Part shown: piece after piece, positions 1-9,179 of the stretch
Layout of the letters: each line of letters starts with the position of its first letter
Numbering within the stretch: the first letter of the stretch is position 1
Assembly: GCA_949825045.1 (NCBI GenBank)
Contig: OX463829.1
Span: 8,618,001 to 8,682,000 of the forward strand
DNA from: Argyresthia goedartella
Lineage: Eukaryota; Arthropoda; Insecta; Lepidoptera; Argyresthiidae
Direction: 5' to 3'
Length of the DNA: 64,000 nucleotides
The notes under the pieces: generated by a model
What the model was told of the DNA's origin: nothing
Databases searched by the model: none
Seen by the model: only the letters and a program-made list of their open reading frames with translations
Made by a program: the position numbers and the translations under genes

Positions 1-1564
1 GGCTTATTACCTACAGGGTGAGCTTTTGTCCATGTATCCTTGTATATAATGTATGCATTTACTATCGCAGCGTCTATGAGGTAAAACCAAATCTTCATCC
101 ACCATCGGCGTGATTTCCAGGAAATACTATATGACGACATGTGCTGGTCAAATTTGTCAACCCCCCCCATGTATTTGTTATAATCAATTATAGGCTTAGG
201 GCAAGAAACGCGCTCTTTTTCACCATGGGAGTTAGTGCGACGTACATGACCTTTCATATTAGGATTATGCATGTTAGATGCGACGCATACAGCCTTTTTA
301 CCGGAATCTCTCCATTTGGTGACAGATATATTAGATTTTGTCATAGCGCATGCACTCTCACTCATGGCCATGGTTTTATCCAGCGGTAGCTTGTCAGTTG
401 GGAATGTTTTCGCGATGGCATAATAGTACCAACAGCAAATATTTTTTTCTTCAAGAGTTTCACCAATAAAGGTAATGCAGTAAAAAAGCGGTCAAAAAAT
501 AAGCAGTTGCCAAAACCTTCAAACATAACGGCCAACTTCATCACAACAGACTCCCCAAGACTTACTTCTTTACCACCGGTCAAACTTTTTCCTTCATATA
601 TCTCAAAGCCAAGCATATAACCAGTAACGGCACAGCAAATAACCCACACCTTGAAGCCACGTTTGATTGGTTTGAGAGGCATGTATTGTTTGAGTGTAGA
701 GCGACCTTTGAAGGCTATCATGCTTTCATCGATTGATAGTTGTCTATGAGGACTGAAAGCAGATCTAAAAACCGCAGAAAAATGTCTCAACAGCGGGCGT
801 ATCTTGAAAAGCCAATCAAATCCTGGCTGTCCTCTTGAAACTATATTCTCATTGTCATTGACATGCAAAAATCTCAATATTTTTAGAAATCGGCGCATAC
901 TCATTACCCTGCTAATACGGTGAACATGAAAATTGGGATCTTGTGACCAGTAAAGCCTCATAGAAGGCAGGCTATGGAAACCCATAATAATCAAAACTCC
1001 TATGAACTTCTTGAGTTCATCTTCACAAAGGTTCAAAGACTGGCCATTTTGAGTGGCATACTTATTGCTTTCTGTAACCATAAGATTGAAGAAGCCCGTC
1101 GTAAAAAAGAGAAAAAGTACATTCAGCGGTGATGATAAGTCAACTTCAGCATTTATACCTGTGTATGGGTTGAAAACAGTATTTTTGTATTCAGAAGGAG
1201 TTCGGAATCGTTTGTTGCTCCATTTAGTGAGTAATCGTTGGTTGTCCTCAGCTGAATCTAAATTTGCTATGGGTGGCACATCTTGAGGCGTCGATTCATG
1301 ATATGTAGGTAACTCTTCATGTGTCTGAATATCTTGATATGAAGATACACTTCGAGTACTCGGTCCACTCCCTTCAGTAGTAACCGTCACGTTATGAACA
1401 TCATCAGCGTCTGAATCACCACCAGCGTCTGAATTCATCGCTTGGTCGTCATTTATGGCAAACAATTCCTGCCAATCATCCTCAGTTAGCGCCTCTAAGT
1501 CCAGATTTCCACGATACATTCTAAAAAAAACAATAAACAAAATATATAACGTAACGAGCTTCAT
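1..1564 (-). pseudogene. piggyBac transposase, single frameshift, C-terminus outside window
   Basis: A 400-codon frame runs from 1564 to 362 with the DDE_Tnp_1_7 (piggyBac) fold. It has an acidic N-terminus, then LSIDESMIAFKG with the first catalytic Asp and CLFFDRFFTALPLL with the second. Near 407-410, in a run of four T on the + strand, one base is missing. In the next frame the protein resumes and stays open to base 1, including MGGVDKFDQH (about 143-172) with the third catalytic Asp. The rest of the catalytic core and the C-terminal Cys-rich domain lie beyond the window. A second upstream Met (about 1520) may be the true start, because the first 15 residues are hydrophobic and unlike the family. 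Apart from the frameshift no stop is seen, so the inactivation looks recent. A sequencing error in the homopolymer is the alternative. Confidence 0.88.
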
Positions 1565-2150
1565 TTTATATACGCCACTTGGGCTTCCGCCCCCTTATCG
1601 ACACTCTGACCGGTTAAACTATTCAAAATACAACAAAATAACCTTTGTAATCATGTATGTATAAAGCGGATTATGAAAATATTTCTAACAATAAAGTCGT
1701 GTCAAAGTGGTGTATGTAATTTTTAGGTTAGTTTTTTTTTCACGCTACCAAGATTTTGATTACACGAAAAACAGTTATTATTTATTTGTATCTTTATATT
1801 TATGAGTAAAATAGAAGCAAAATATAATAAAAAAACTATTATTACTTACTTTTACCGGTAAAAATAATAATTTGATATAAAAACACACAGAGATAAACTG
1901 CACTTGCACGTGGTTACTTCAAATGTAATTCGTTCGTTGAGTGCACGGTGGCTTGTATACTAGCCAGGTCAAAAATGGGCGCGAAACTTTTTTATCAAGG
2001 CGTTTGATGGTTAGTGTACTGGACGGTGTGCTTTATCTTGATGCGTAAATATCAATAAGGTTCAGACTACGATTAAAAGTCTATGAATTATGACCCTTAT
2101 TTTAGGTGGCCTTTTTATTAGCCACTTTGTATGACCTGTCCTATAAAGGG
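1..2150 (-). mobile_element. piggyBac transposon 1, open at the left window edge
   Basis: On the minus strand the element begins at 2150 with CCCTTTATAGGACAGG, directly after a TTAA at 2151-2154, the standard piggyBac target duplication. A subterminal inverted repeat (GTGGC / GCCAC, about 2104-2126) follows. About 590 bases of AT-rich leader separate the end from the transposase start near 1564. The transposase reading continues to base 1, so the other end lies outside the window. The coding region is broken by one frameshift (see the transposase entry), so this copy is probably inactive as a transposase source, though its visible end looks intact. Confidence 0.85.
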
Positions 2151-2153
2151 TTA

Positions 2154-3275
2154 AGGGGGCGATAGCTGACACAATTCCGAAAATTTTAAGCCTAATATGT
2201 CTTGTCGAAAACAAATAAAACTGTGGATCCTACAACAAGCGTCAGTAAAGTAGCTAGAAACCTTGGCCTTTCGAGTTGGATGGTGTGGACGACAATTCAC
2301 AATGAAAGAAAGCATCCGTTTCATGGTACGGGTATGCAGGGCTTAGAAGAAGATGACCCTGCAAGAAGAATCCCCAACACTTAAGAGTTTTTACACAATG
2401 ATATCCCGGAACTTCTAGCGGAAGCTGGAATCTTAGAACAGGAAAGGCCAATAATTTACCAACAATATAGTTGTCCAGCGCATTGGACCTTGGATGTGAG
2501 GAACAATTTGAGCGCATGTTTTTCGGAGGGTTTGATCAGCAGAGAGGCACCCTTGGCCCCCTCAATCACCAGACCTAACTCCATTGGATTTTTTCGTCTG
2601 GGGCGGGATCAAGGAGCTTGTGTACACAACCAAAATAAGAACGAAAGAGGAGTTGATAGGAAGAATAAAGGTGTAGCTGTAGGTGACCACCACCACCACC
2701 GTAAGAAATCAGGCCCGTGCTTGTATCAGAAAAGGCAGATCACATTTAGAGCATCAAAATTAAATGGTTTTGACAATCATTGTGTTCTATTAAACATAAA
2801 AAATTGGAATTAAAATAACTTTGCTTTCTTCCACCTACTCCCTCGAAATGGCGTAAACACCCTAATTCTGAGATTCAGCCAGTTACAGGCATTAACGATA
2901 GTTTAAAATAAAGGGCAGAAACAGGCTTGTATTTAAAAAGGTTTGAAGGATGAAAGCAATTTCATTTAATTTTATTTAAGCCTCAAAGTATTTTATTGCA
3001 ACTCTACAATTATTTTTCAGGTTTCAATGTCTCTATTTTTTCTCAGTCAACACAGATGCTTGAAATTCATGGTATTTGATCAAATAAACATTGAACATAT
3101 AAAATCAAACTTTGAAACTTTGATACCAATTTTAACTGGCTGTATTTACAATTTAGTGTGAAATTTGGGTATTTTTTGAAAAAATATGAAAGATGCAATA
3201 AATAAAAAACAAAATATTTTCGACTTAGACATGTTAGGCTTAAAATGTTTGGATTTCTGTCAACTATCACCCCCT
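2154..3275 (+). mobile_element. Degraded mariner-superfamily element with TA duplication
   Basis: The left end reads AGGGGGCGATAGCTGACA at 2154 and the right end, reverse complemented, reads AGGGGGTGATAGTTGACA ending at 3275: an imperfect terminal inverted repeat. Each end is flanked by TA (2152-2153 and 3276-3277). Inside are broken transposase pieces on the + strand (about 2202-2800). At 1122 bases it is shorter than an autonomous copy of this group and has lost the central catalytic part. It abuts piggyBac 1, whose TTAA (2151-2154) includes the first base of this element. Confidence 0.75.
2202..2810 (+). pseudogene. Mariner/IS630-type transposase remnant
   Basis: The first frame (2202-2384) carries a helix-turn-helix reading SVSKVARNLGLSSWMVWTTI followed by a histidine-rich HPFHGTGMQGL segment, typical of the N-terminal DNA-binding part of a mariner-related transposase family in insects. 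After a stop, a shifted frame continues with weak similarity. At about 2555-2760 another frame resembles the C-terminal part of such transposases (Pro-rich PLAPSITRPNSIGFF, where intact copies read PPRSPDLTPLDFF-like). The DDE/DDD core between them is missing. Several frame changes make it non-functional. Confidence 0.65.
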
Positions 3276-3299
3276 TATATAGTAATAGTTATAGTTTGT

Positions 3300-4150
3300 C
3301 GCGGGCTACATTTCCGCAACTCGACGTCTTAATTTTGCGCCTATTTTGCGTGACGTGGGTTGGGGGCACTACTCCTGCCAACACAGCTCCTGTAGGAAGC
3401 CTTGCAGACCCTTAATGTTGCCGACGACTTCCTGGAGGGACCTCGGCCTCCCAAGGTGTGTTGCCCGGTAGATGGCCATGCCGGAACATTCCAGCAGGAC
3501 GTGGGTGGCTGTCTCCTCGACCTCCATGCAAGCTCTGCACAGGGGGCTGTCCATTTATTTACCAAAGCGTGTCCAGTTATCGCTCCGGTTACCAAGCGAA
3601 GTTGTGGCCTCATGTGGCTTGTCGCGCAAGCTTCATGAGCTTCAGAAGCTTGCGCGACAATCCAGGTCTGATCATCGGGAGGGCCTGTCTGGCTTGCTTG
3701 CAGGTATCCAAGGTTGACCAATAGTGTTGGTGAGTTACCTTTGTGTGTTGTCGTAGGGTATTCCTCAACCAGCTGAATGGCAATGGTATTATGGGTTCTG
3801 GTCAATCCACTATCTGTTCCGAACCCAACCTTGCCAGTGCGTCGGCTGCGTCGTTGCCGCGCAAGCCACTGTCCTTTTATCCATTGCAGGGTGACAATAC
3901 TGTGGTTGCATACCTCTGACAGGGCTTGGTAACACTCGTATATAAGCCCAGAACTAATGGTGTTGCTTTGTAGGGCTTGGAGAACTGCTTTGCTGTCAGA
4001 TAGTATGCGGATAGGGAAATCCGGTCAGAGTGTCGATAAGGGGGCGGAAAAAATTCTAAGTTTTTTATTCCTTGGCGCCCCCTTATCTACACTCCAACCG
4101 GAAATCCTTTACCTCTCTTTCTGCAATAGCTGCAGTAGCCATTATTATTC
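3300..4150 (-). pseudogene. R1/LOA-type LINE 3' fragment: RNase H and C-terminal zinc motif
   Basis: Minus-strand reading gives a Cys-rich tail, SPLCRACMEVEETATHVLLEC, and an ending like GFLQELCWQE. These match the C-terminus of the intact RNase H ORF at 45944-46927 and of its inverted copy near 51038. The upstream part carries RNase H remnants with several frame changes. The non-coding sequence near 3300-3360 is also shared with those copies, so all three belong to one LINE family. The RNase H part is split at 4015-4107 by a 77-bp MITE; skipping the MITE and one target copy restores homology across the break. The 5' part (EN, RT) is absent. Confidence 0.75.
4023..4099. mobile_element. 77-bp MITE with 8-bp target duplication GGAAATCC
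   Basis: The two ends form an imperfect inverted repeat: GGTCAGAGTGTCGATAAGGG on the left, GGTTGGAGTGTAGATAAGGG on the right when reverse complemented. GGAAATCC flanks it at 4015-4022 and 4100-4107. It interrupts an RNase H LINE fragment whose homology continues cleanly on both sides, which confirms a real insertion. An 8-bp duplication suggests hAT, P or Merlin-type transposases; the ends do not decide which. A further end of the same type, unpaired, is seen at about 1585-1612 inside piggyBac 1. Confidence 0.8.
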
Positions 4151-5217
4151 ACCCTTTATATCACCCCCTTAAAGGATTGCACTTATGTACCTTCCGAACA
4201 ACCTGTATTATTATTTAGGACAAAGGATTGTTTTGAACCCTAATCATATAAATTTAAAACTCACGCAGATTTCCAGCCGACCTGGTCCTCCTCCTGAGCC
4301 CGACCTTGCGTCGCTCCTGACGGCCACAGTTGCTTTCCTCTAACGCCAGATTTAAGTCATGGTACAGCCTTTCCATGATCCCTAATCTGCCCCCATTGTG
4401 TCAAAAGTTCTAGAAAGTACCATGAAAGATATAAAGCAGATTGAGGACTTGCACTGTTCAATTTAGCACTGTTTTGTTGTAACTGATTGCTGGTGTCCAA
4501 GGACTGCAGATTGCATCTAAGATTAGACGAGAAAAGAACTGATGATTGAAGACTAGTTTAGTCATGAGATCGAAATTACGTGGCCTTCGTTAGGTACAAA
4601 GGAATTTCAGGAATTAGCCTAAAATGTACTTGTCAAAAGATTTCTAGTAGTTTATCAATGACGTGAATTGTGAGGTCAAAATTATTTGTTTTCGTACAAA
4701 AAAAATGCGACATTCACTTTCCGAGTTTCGTCCGGAGTAATTGTAACAAATAAATGTCATACTCTGCAAGATTGAAGAATGCCACACAAGAGCTTGACGA
4801 GAAATGCATTAGGAGGAAAAGAGATGCAAAGCAACTTTGAGGCAAATGGGTTCTACGCAATTTGGGAGAATAAAATGTCATTCATTATGTTCCTTTCAAC
4901 TCAACGCAACATTTGTGATTGTGATCATGAAAACCTCACAATAATGAAAATATTCAAACGCTCAATGTACTAGAAAATAAAAATACAGTTTTGATTCATG
5001 TACATGTAATTGATTATTCCATATAAAATGAAAATGATGAAATAATCGGCTGTACTGAAACACTGCGAAAAATTTGCAGTTTAGGAATCCTTTTATTTTG
5101 CGTAGAGCGGAATAAATTTGTATTATGTATAGTGATGCTCCACTAGCGGTGGGCGACTCGAGTCCTCAATCCAGATTGATTCGATTCCATTTCCAAACGA
5201 GCTGACTCGAATCGTAA
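4151..5217. other. Gene-free stretch
   Basis: No convincing coding region. The open frame near 4779 has no recognisable domain. From about 5148 the sequence is rich in GACTCG/CGAGTC-type motifs and leads into the palindromes that follow. Confidence 0.5.
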
Positions 5218-5275
5218 TCGCCTTAGGCGAGTTTATTCGATTTCTCACGGAATCGAATAAACTCGCCTAAGGCGA
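5218..5275. repeat. Perfect 25-bp inverted repeat, 8-base loop
   Basis: Left arm 5218-5242 (TCGCCTTAGGCGAG...) is exactly complementary to right arm 5251-5275. It is embedded in GACTCG-rich repetitive DNA and is probably part of a foldback or MITE-type element. Confidence 0.85.
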
Positions 5276-5415
5276 CGATTCGTTCGATTAAGGGCTTTTG
5301 ATTTGGTTCGCCCGCCAGGCAGAGGCCACAGACCCGCCTCGCATCGATAAGAGTCGGTGACTAGGATCGATCGATCTATTGATGATAGCCGGCCGCCACT
5401 GTCGCAGACTCGACT

Positions 5416-5583
5416 GCTTCGTTGACACTAGTACAATGATTTGTACCATGATAGTGGAACTAGTGATAACGAAGTTATTATTAGTACCATTATTTCAAGT
5501 TCTATTCATAGTGGAACTAGTGTTGATAAAAATTATCATTAGTTCCATCATGGTCCAAATTATGGTACTAGTGTCAACGAAGC
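5416..5583. repeat. Foldback element, about 52-bp arms
   Basis: Arms at 5416-5469 and 5533-5583 are imperfectly complementary; both outer edges read GCTTCGTTGACACTAGTAC in their own orientation. The centre holds further partial copies of the same GGAACTAGTG words, giving a compound palindrome. Confidence 0.75.
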
Positions 5584-5761
5584 ACTCGACTCGCACCGAC
5601 GAGTTACTTAACCATGCCCCCACCCCCAACGCCTCGATAGGAGTTATACATGTACCTTACCATGGTATTCCCCGCGAGCAGGCGGGAGCACCCGCGTGTT
5701 CGCTTTATTAATAATAATAATAATTTCTTTATTTCAGGCTATACAAAACCCATATAAATTC

Positions 5762-5790
5762 GAATGAATGAATGAATGAATGAATGAATG
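5762..5790. repeat. (GAAT)n microsatellite
   Basis: About seven units of GAAT directly follow CTATACAAAACCCATATAAATTC, a string also present at 9917-9940. It is probably the 3' tail of the RTE-like LINE that lies to the right on the minus strand. Confidence 0.8.
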
Positions 5791-6065
5791 GTGCTTCTCC
5801 AGCCAGGGTTCTAAACCTGTTCCGGTCTTTCGGCCGGCATACCAGAGGGCACAAGTTTTGAGGGGGGGCGGAATGACCTGCTCTGTAGGAAGGGAAGGAT
5901 AGTGAATTCAATCGACCGACTCTTCAGCCTGAAGCCAATATAGGATATGTGGAATGGGGAGGATGTGGGATTTGGAGAGCAGCTGTTGTTTTCTTCAAGT
6001 TCTTGTTTTCCTTCTATTTTCAGTTATTGTTAATAGTTGAGTTTCCTGAGTCGTGTTCGTTTGGG

Positions 6066-6410
6066 TTATCCGGTAAGTTCCCAGTTTCGCTTTTGCTGTC
6101 TGTTTCTGGGATACGGTATATTTGCCTCTAGGCCATCCTGACATCGTCCCTGTTGTGTGATGATTCTGTCCAGTAACTGTGTTTGATGTTTGATGTCATG
6201 CTTCAGGAAATCTTTCCAGGTGTATATAAGTCGGCCGGCTTTCTTCTTCCTTGCTTCGTATTTGAATGGAGCGTGTAGTAAGTGCTGTTGTGGGCGTCGC
6301 AGAATATGTATAGTAACATATCCGGTGGTTTTTGATTCGTTTGGATATCGTTTTGTCCTGTAGTCAGTCATGAATTTTGTGGTATCTTGGATAGCTTCTG
6401 GCGTTCTCAA
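6066..6410 (-). pseudogene. RTE-like reverse transcriptase C-terminal fragment
   Basis: An open stretch of 114 codons contains RRPQQHLLHAPFKYEARKKK and GRLIYTWKD, the basic 'arginine/lysine plus TW' C-terminal motif common in RTE-clade proteins. Upstream on the minus strand (to about 6770) broken frames still show VNEIKYLG, the usual RT thumb motif. It belongs to the OTU-LINE that also supplies 7080-7682. Confidence 0.6.
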
Positions 6411-6779
6411 ACATGTCTCTGAGGATCAGGCGTTCATATACTGACTGTCAACTGTTTGCTTTAGTGAGGGTTGCTGCTTTTTGTCCGTATTTTATAAACA
6501 GTGCAGTGACCATTTTGTAAATCAGGCGCACTATATTTCAGTCTATGTTGGATTTCTTTATAAAATGCATTAGGGCCTTGGAATTGCATATGGCTTGCCG
6601 GCACCTCTTTTTTATTGGGTCCTATGTCCTGCCGTAATATATGTGCCGAGATATTTGATTTCGTTTACGGTTCGTATTGGAACTACGTCCAATTCACTGG
6701 TTGTTTATGGGGTCTCTTATAAGAATTTTCGTCTTTCTACTTTTAAGTTTGCCATGAGCAGTTCTCCGATGATATTTAA

Positions 6780-7213
6780 TTATTCACTTTTAGCTACTCC
6801 GCGGCATAGCAGCGCTGCGTATAAACGCTCCTTCAGGCTGCGGGCGGTCCGACTCTGGAACGCACCTCTTTGCACTATAAGAGACAGTCCGACTCTTTTT
6901 TCTTCTAAGAAACATATTAAAGAGCTCTACATGTCTCTTTCGTAAAAGTTATTGTATTTATTTTATTATATGTAAGGTTTATGTATATATCGGTAATTAT
7001 TTCGTATTTGCTATCTGTATTTTACAGATATTTTAATTTATTCCTAGACATTTTAGTTATTGTAATTATCGTGCACTGCCTACCCTTTTATGATAGCAAT
7101 TCCTGTAATGACTTGTTTTGCTGGAAGAAATCTCTTTTCAGAGACAAGCTCGCCCTTGTACATGCATTTTCTTTTGATGTAACTTTTAAAATATTTGTGT
7201 GCAATATTGTGAA
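6780..7213 (+). mobile_element. LINE family A (jockey-like) 3' end, inserted in the OTU-LINE
   Basis: The + strand reads the C-terminal tail LLATPRHSSAAYKRSFRLRA, then VRLWNAPL, ending at a stop near 6943. The 3' UTR follows, with the stem-loop module GCTGGAAGAAATCTCT... AGAGACAAGCTCGCCC (7110-7155) that recurs at five or six other places in this window. It lies opposite in orientation to the surrounding RTE-like LINE and separates its EN and RT parts, so it is the younger insertion. Confidence 0.75.
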
Positions 7214-7682
7214 GGAGGTTTGTTCCTATAATTCCCTTTTTCCTGTATTTCTTTATAGCGTCTTGTCCGATGCGAGCATACAGATACCAGAGATAGTGTT
7301 TTGACATATGTATCATGTTTGTTTCCTGTATATAGGCTATGTGTATGTTTTTGTTAGTCAATTCCACGTCAATGTTGAGTCTTTTAGTTATTTCGGCGCA
7401 TCCTCTAACCTTCCAAGTAGCAATGCGCATACGCTCGCATGTGACTTGTGGTTTAAATATGGGGCTGTTTCGTATCATCGTATATCCGGTGTTGTCTGGG
7501 ATGTCTTCTGTTGATGTTATGGTTGACCCTGAGGAGGTCATGGGTGTTGCATTAAGTATCGGCGAAAGTATGGTGTTATCAGTTTGGTTATCGGTTGCTT
7601 GATCCGTGGGTAAATTTGGCGATTCAAGCAAGTAAACGCTGTCGTAGTGGTGTCCTGTGACGTTGAGGTTGATAGATTTCAC
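7214..7682 (-). pseudogene. OTU-LINE fragment: OTU C-terminus to endonuclease N-terminus
   Basis: An open frame begins upstream of 7682. It carries the end of the OTU domain (GHHYDSVYLLESPNL), a Thr/Ser-rich linker of about 70 residues and the first endonuclease strand (RIATWKVRG, then YIQETN; intact relatives have TWNVRG). The open frame continues to 7080, but those last residues are read from the antisense strand of the inserted LINE A tail and are not native. This is the best evidence that protease-like and endonuclease domains were one polypeptide. Confidence 0.65.
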
Positions 7683-8199
7683 TGCATCCGCTGGATTCTT
7701 GGGCGTGAATGTGAGCGATGGTGTATTTTGCTGGTGGATTGTTGCGTTAGGTAGAAAGTATTCGGAAGCTGGTATTATAATCTCCTCTCCAGCCCAAGTA
7801 CCGTAATTGCGTAGATTTTCAGTGGTGAGTTGTTAAGGATTTCAGGCTCAGTGATTGCGAGCTTTGTTCTGTTCATCGCCGTTTTCGTCTACATATTTAA
7901 CTAGGTCCTTACGAATGTGAGTGTGGTTGCATGTTAATTGGCATAGGTGATTAATTTAGTCAGCAATTGCGGTGAATAGGCAGTTACCATCTCAGCGTTG
8001 GTAAGGCTTCCATTAGGTTATGTTCTTGGGATGTTGTTGAAAGAAAGAACTTAGATATAGCGTGATTTATTTGAACTACCTTTGTCTACGATTAACAGAT
8101 CGTACGGGTTGCGATTGTCAAAGTTTGTGCGTATCTTCGTGCGCCCTTATTCTCGGTAGAGAGCCGCTTAGGACAAAAAGTCTCCGATTTTATTGTTGT

Positions 8200-9170
8200 T
8201 ATTGTTCATCAGTGGAAGTCTTTTGTTAATTGCCTGTTTTCTGGAAGATGGTGAAATGATCCTTTTATGATGTGCAATTGTTTGCTGTTTCTCGCTATTT
8301 CTCAGAATATGCAGTTATGTAGTAGACGGGCTTGCATTATTGTTTTATTTTTGTGGGCTTGTCGGACCGGATAAAGTTAGAAATGGTTATGTTTTGTTTT
8401 ACTATTATTGGGTAGGTTCCTGCTTAGTTTTGTATTTAGGTATGATGGATAGCTACACTTATTACGTAGAACTCCGCGGCTGCTATGATAATTTCTTCAC
8501 CGCCCCACGTACCCTGTATGTGGAGATTTTTTATGTACTCAGTGAAAGCTTCTGCGTTTGGTGCGTCGATCGCATGTTTGATGCGTGGATAATTGCTGTT
8601 AGCTTCCACGTATCTAGCTAAGTCGCTTCTGATGTGGGTATGGTTGAATGTCGCTCCAAACAGATGGTTGATTTTGTCTGCAATTGCATGGAACAGGCAG
8701 TTTCCATCTCTGGGCATTGGTAGAGTTTAGATTGTGAGATATTACTACAGGAGAAAGCCTCGTGGTATTTTAGCTAATATGAATGTGTGTGTGTGGGTTG
8801 TTTCTAAGAGGTGTACGGCCGGTATGATGAGAGACGCTGTTTGGCTTTTTACGATCTATTTTTATTCTTATGTTTCCCGGTATTTCCAAGATGGGCTGAC
8901 ACCATAGAATGGGTGCCAGATGTGTGAGGGAACGTTGTGAGCCTTTTGTGCTTCGAAGCTTTTTCAATTGTTCCTAAATAGCAGTCAATTGTTTTGTCTA
9001 GTTTCTGGGAGTTTGGTGAGATGGCATTTTTATGGCCTGCACTTGTTTAGTTTTTGTTTATTGTCGGGTTTAGTATATTTGCAGTTTAGCTACATAAAAA
9101 TAATTCTAGGATTGTTAAGTTTTGGGTTGGCTTATTCACTGAGTTTCAGGGTTTAGTGGATGGTTATTGT
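8200..9170 (-). mobile_element. RTE-like OTU-LINE, degraded copy 1 (5' part)
   Basis: It contains the OTU domain at 8436-8717 and upstream (minus-strand) sequence to about 9170. A block at about 8985-9060 (TTTCTGGGAGTTTGGTGAGA) is related to 8235-8300 (TTTCTGGAAGATGGTGAAAT), so the 5' region occurs twice in tandem, once for each copy. No endonuclease or RT follows copy 1; it was truncated or replaced by copy 2. Confidence 0.55.
8436..8717 (-). pseudogene. OTU cysteine-protease-like domain from a LINE, copy 1
   Basis: A 93-codon frame reads PRDGNCLFHAIADKINHLFG, the OTU catalytic-cysteine box (D-G-N-C), followed by IRSDLARYVEAN, YIKNLHIQGTWGGEE and FYVISVAIHHT. This covers most of an OTU domain, but the C-terminal His motif is missing because the sequence diverges after 8436. 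OTU proteins cleave ubiquitin-type linkages; in mobile elements the role is not established. Copy 2 lies just to the left (7700-8010) in the same orientation, so the two are tandem remnants of one family. Confidence 0.8.
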
Positions 9171-9179
9171 TAATGACTG

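Larger units (their letters stand above)
5800..8050 (-). mobile_element. RTE-like LINE with OTU domain, degraded copy 2
   Basis: Read on the minus strand from about 8050, an OTU-like domain comes first: remnants of GNCLFTAIAD and HTHIRKDLVKYV, then GTWAGEEIIIPASE, then GHHYDSVYL with the family's C-terminal His. A linker and an apurinic-type endonuclease start follow (RIATWKVRGCAEITKRLNID, then IQETN). After an interruption at about 6780-7213 by an antisense LINE tail, an RT C-terminal portion resumes (VNEIKYLG, then HAPFKYEARKKKAGR, 6066-6770), which resembles RTE-clade C-termini. Many stops and frame changes show it is dead. The fusion of OTU and EN in one frame (7080-7682 plus upstream sequence) is seen directly. 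Confidence 0.72.

Noticed and set aside
1053..1286. Forward frame inside piggyBac 1
   Set aside because: Antisense shadow of the transposase.
7308..7602. Two forward frames rich in Val and Phe near 7300-7600
   Set aside because: Antisense to the OTU-LINE protein, which has recognisable motifs.
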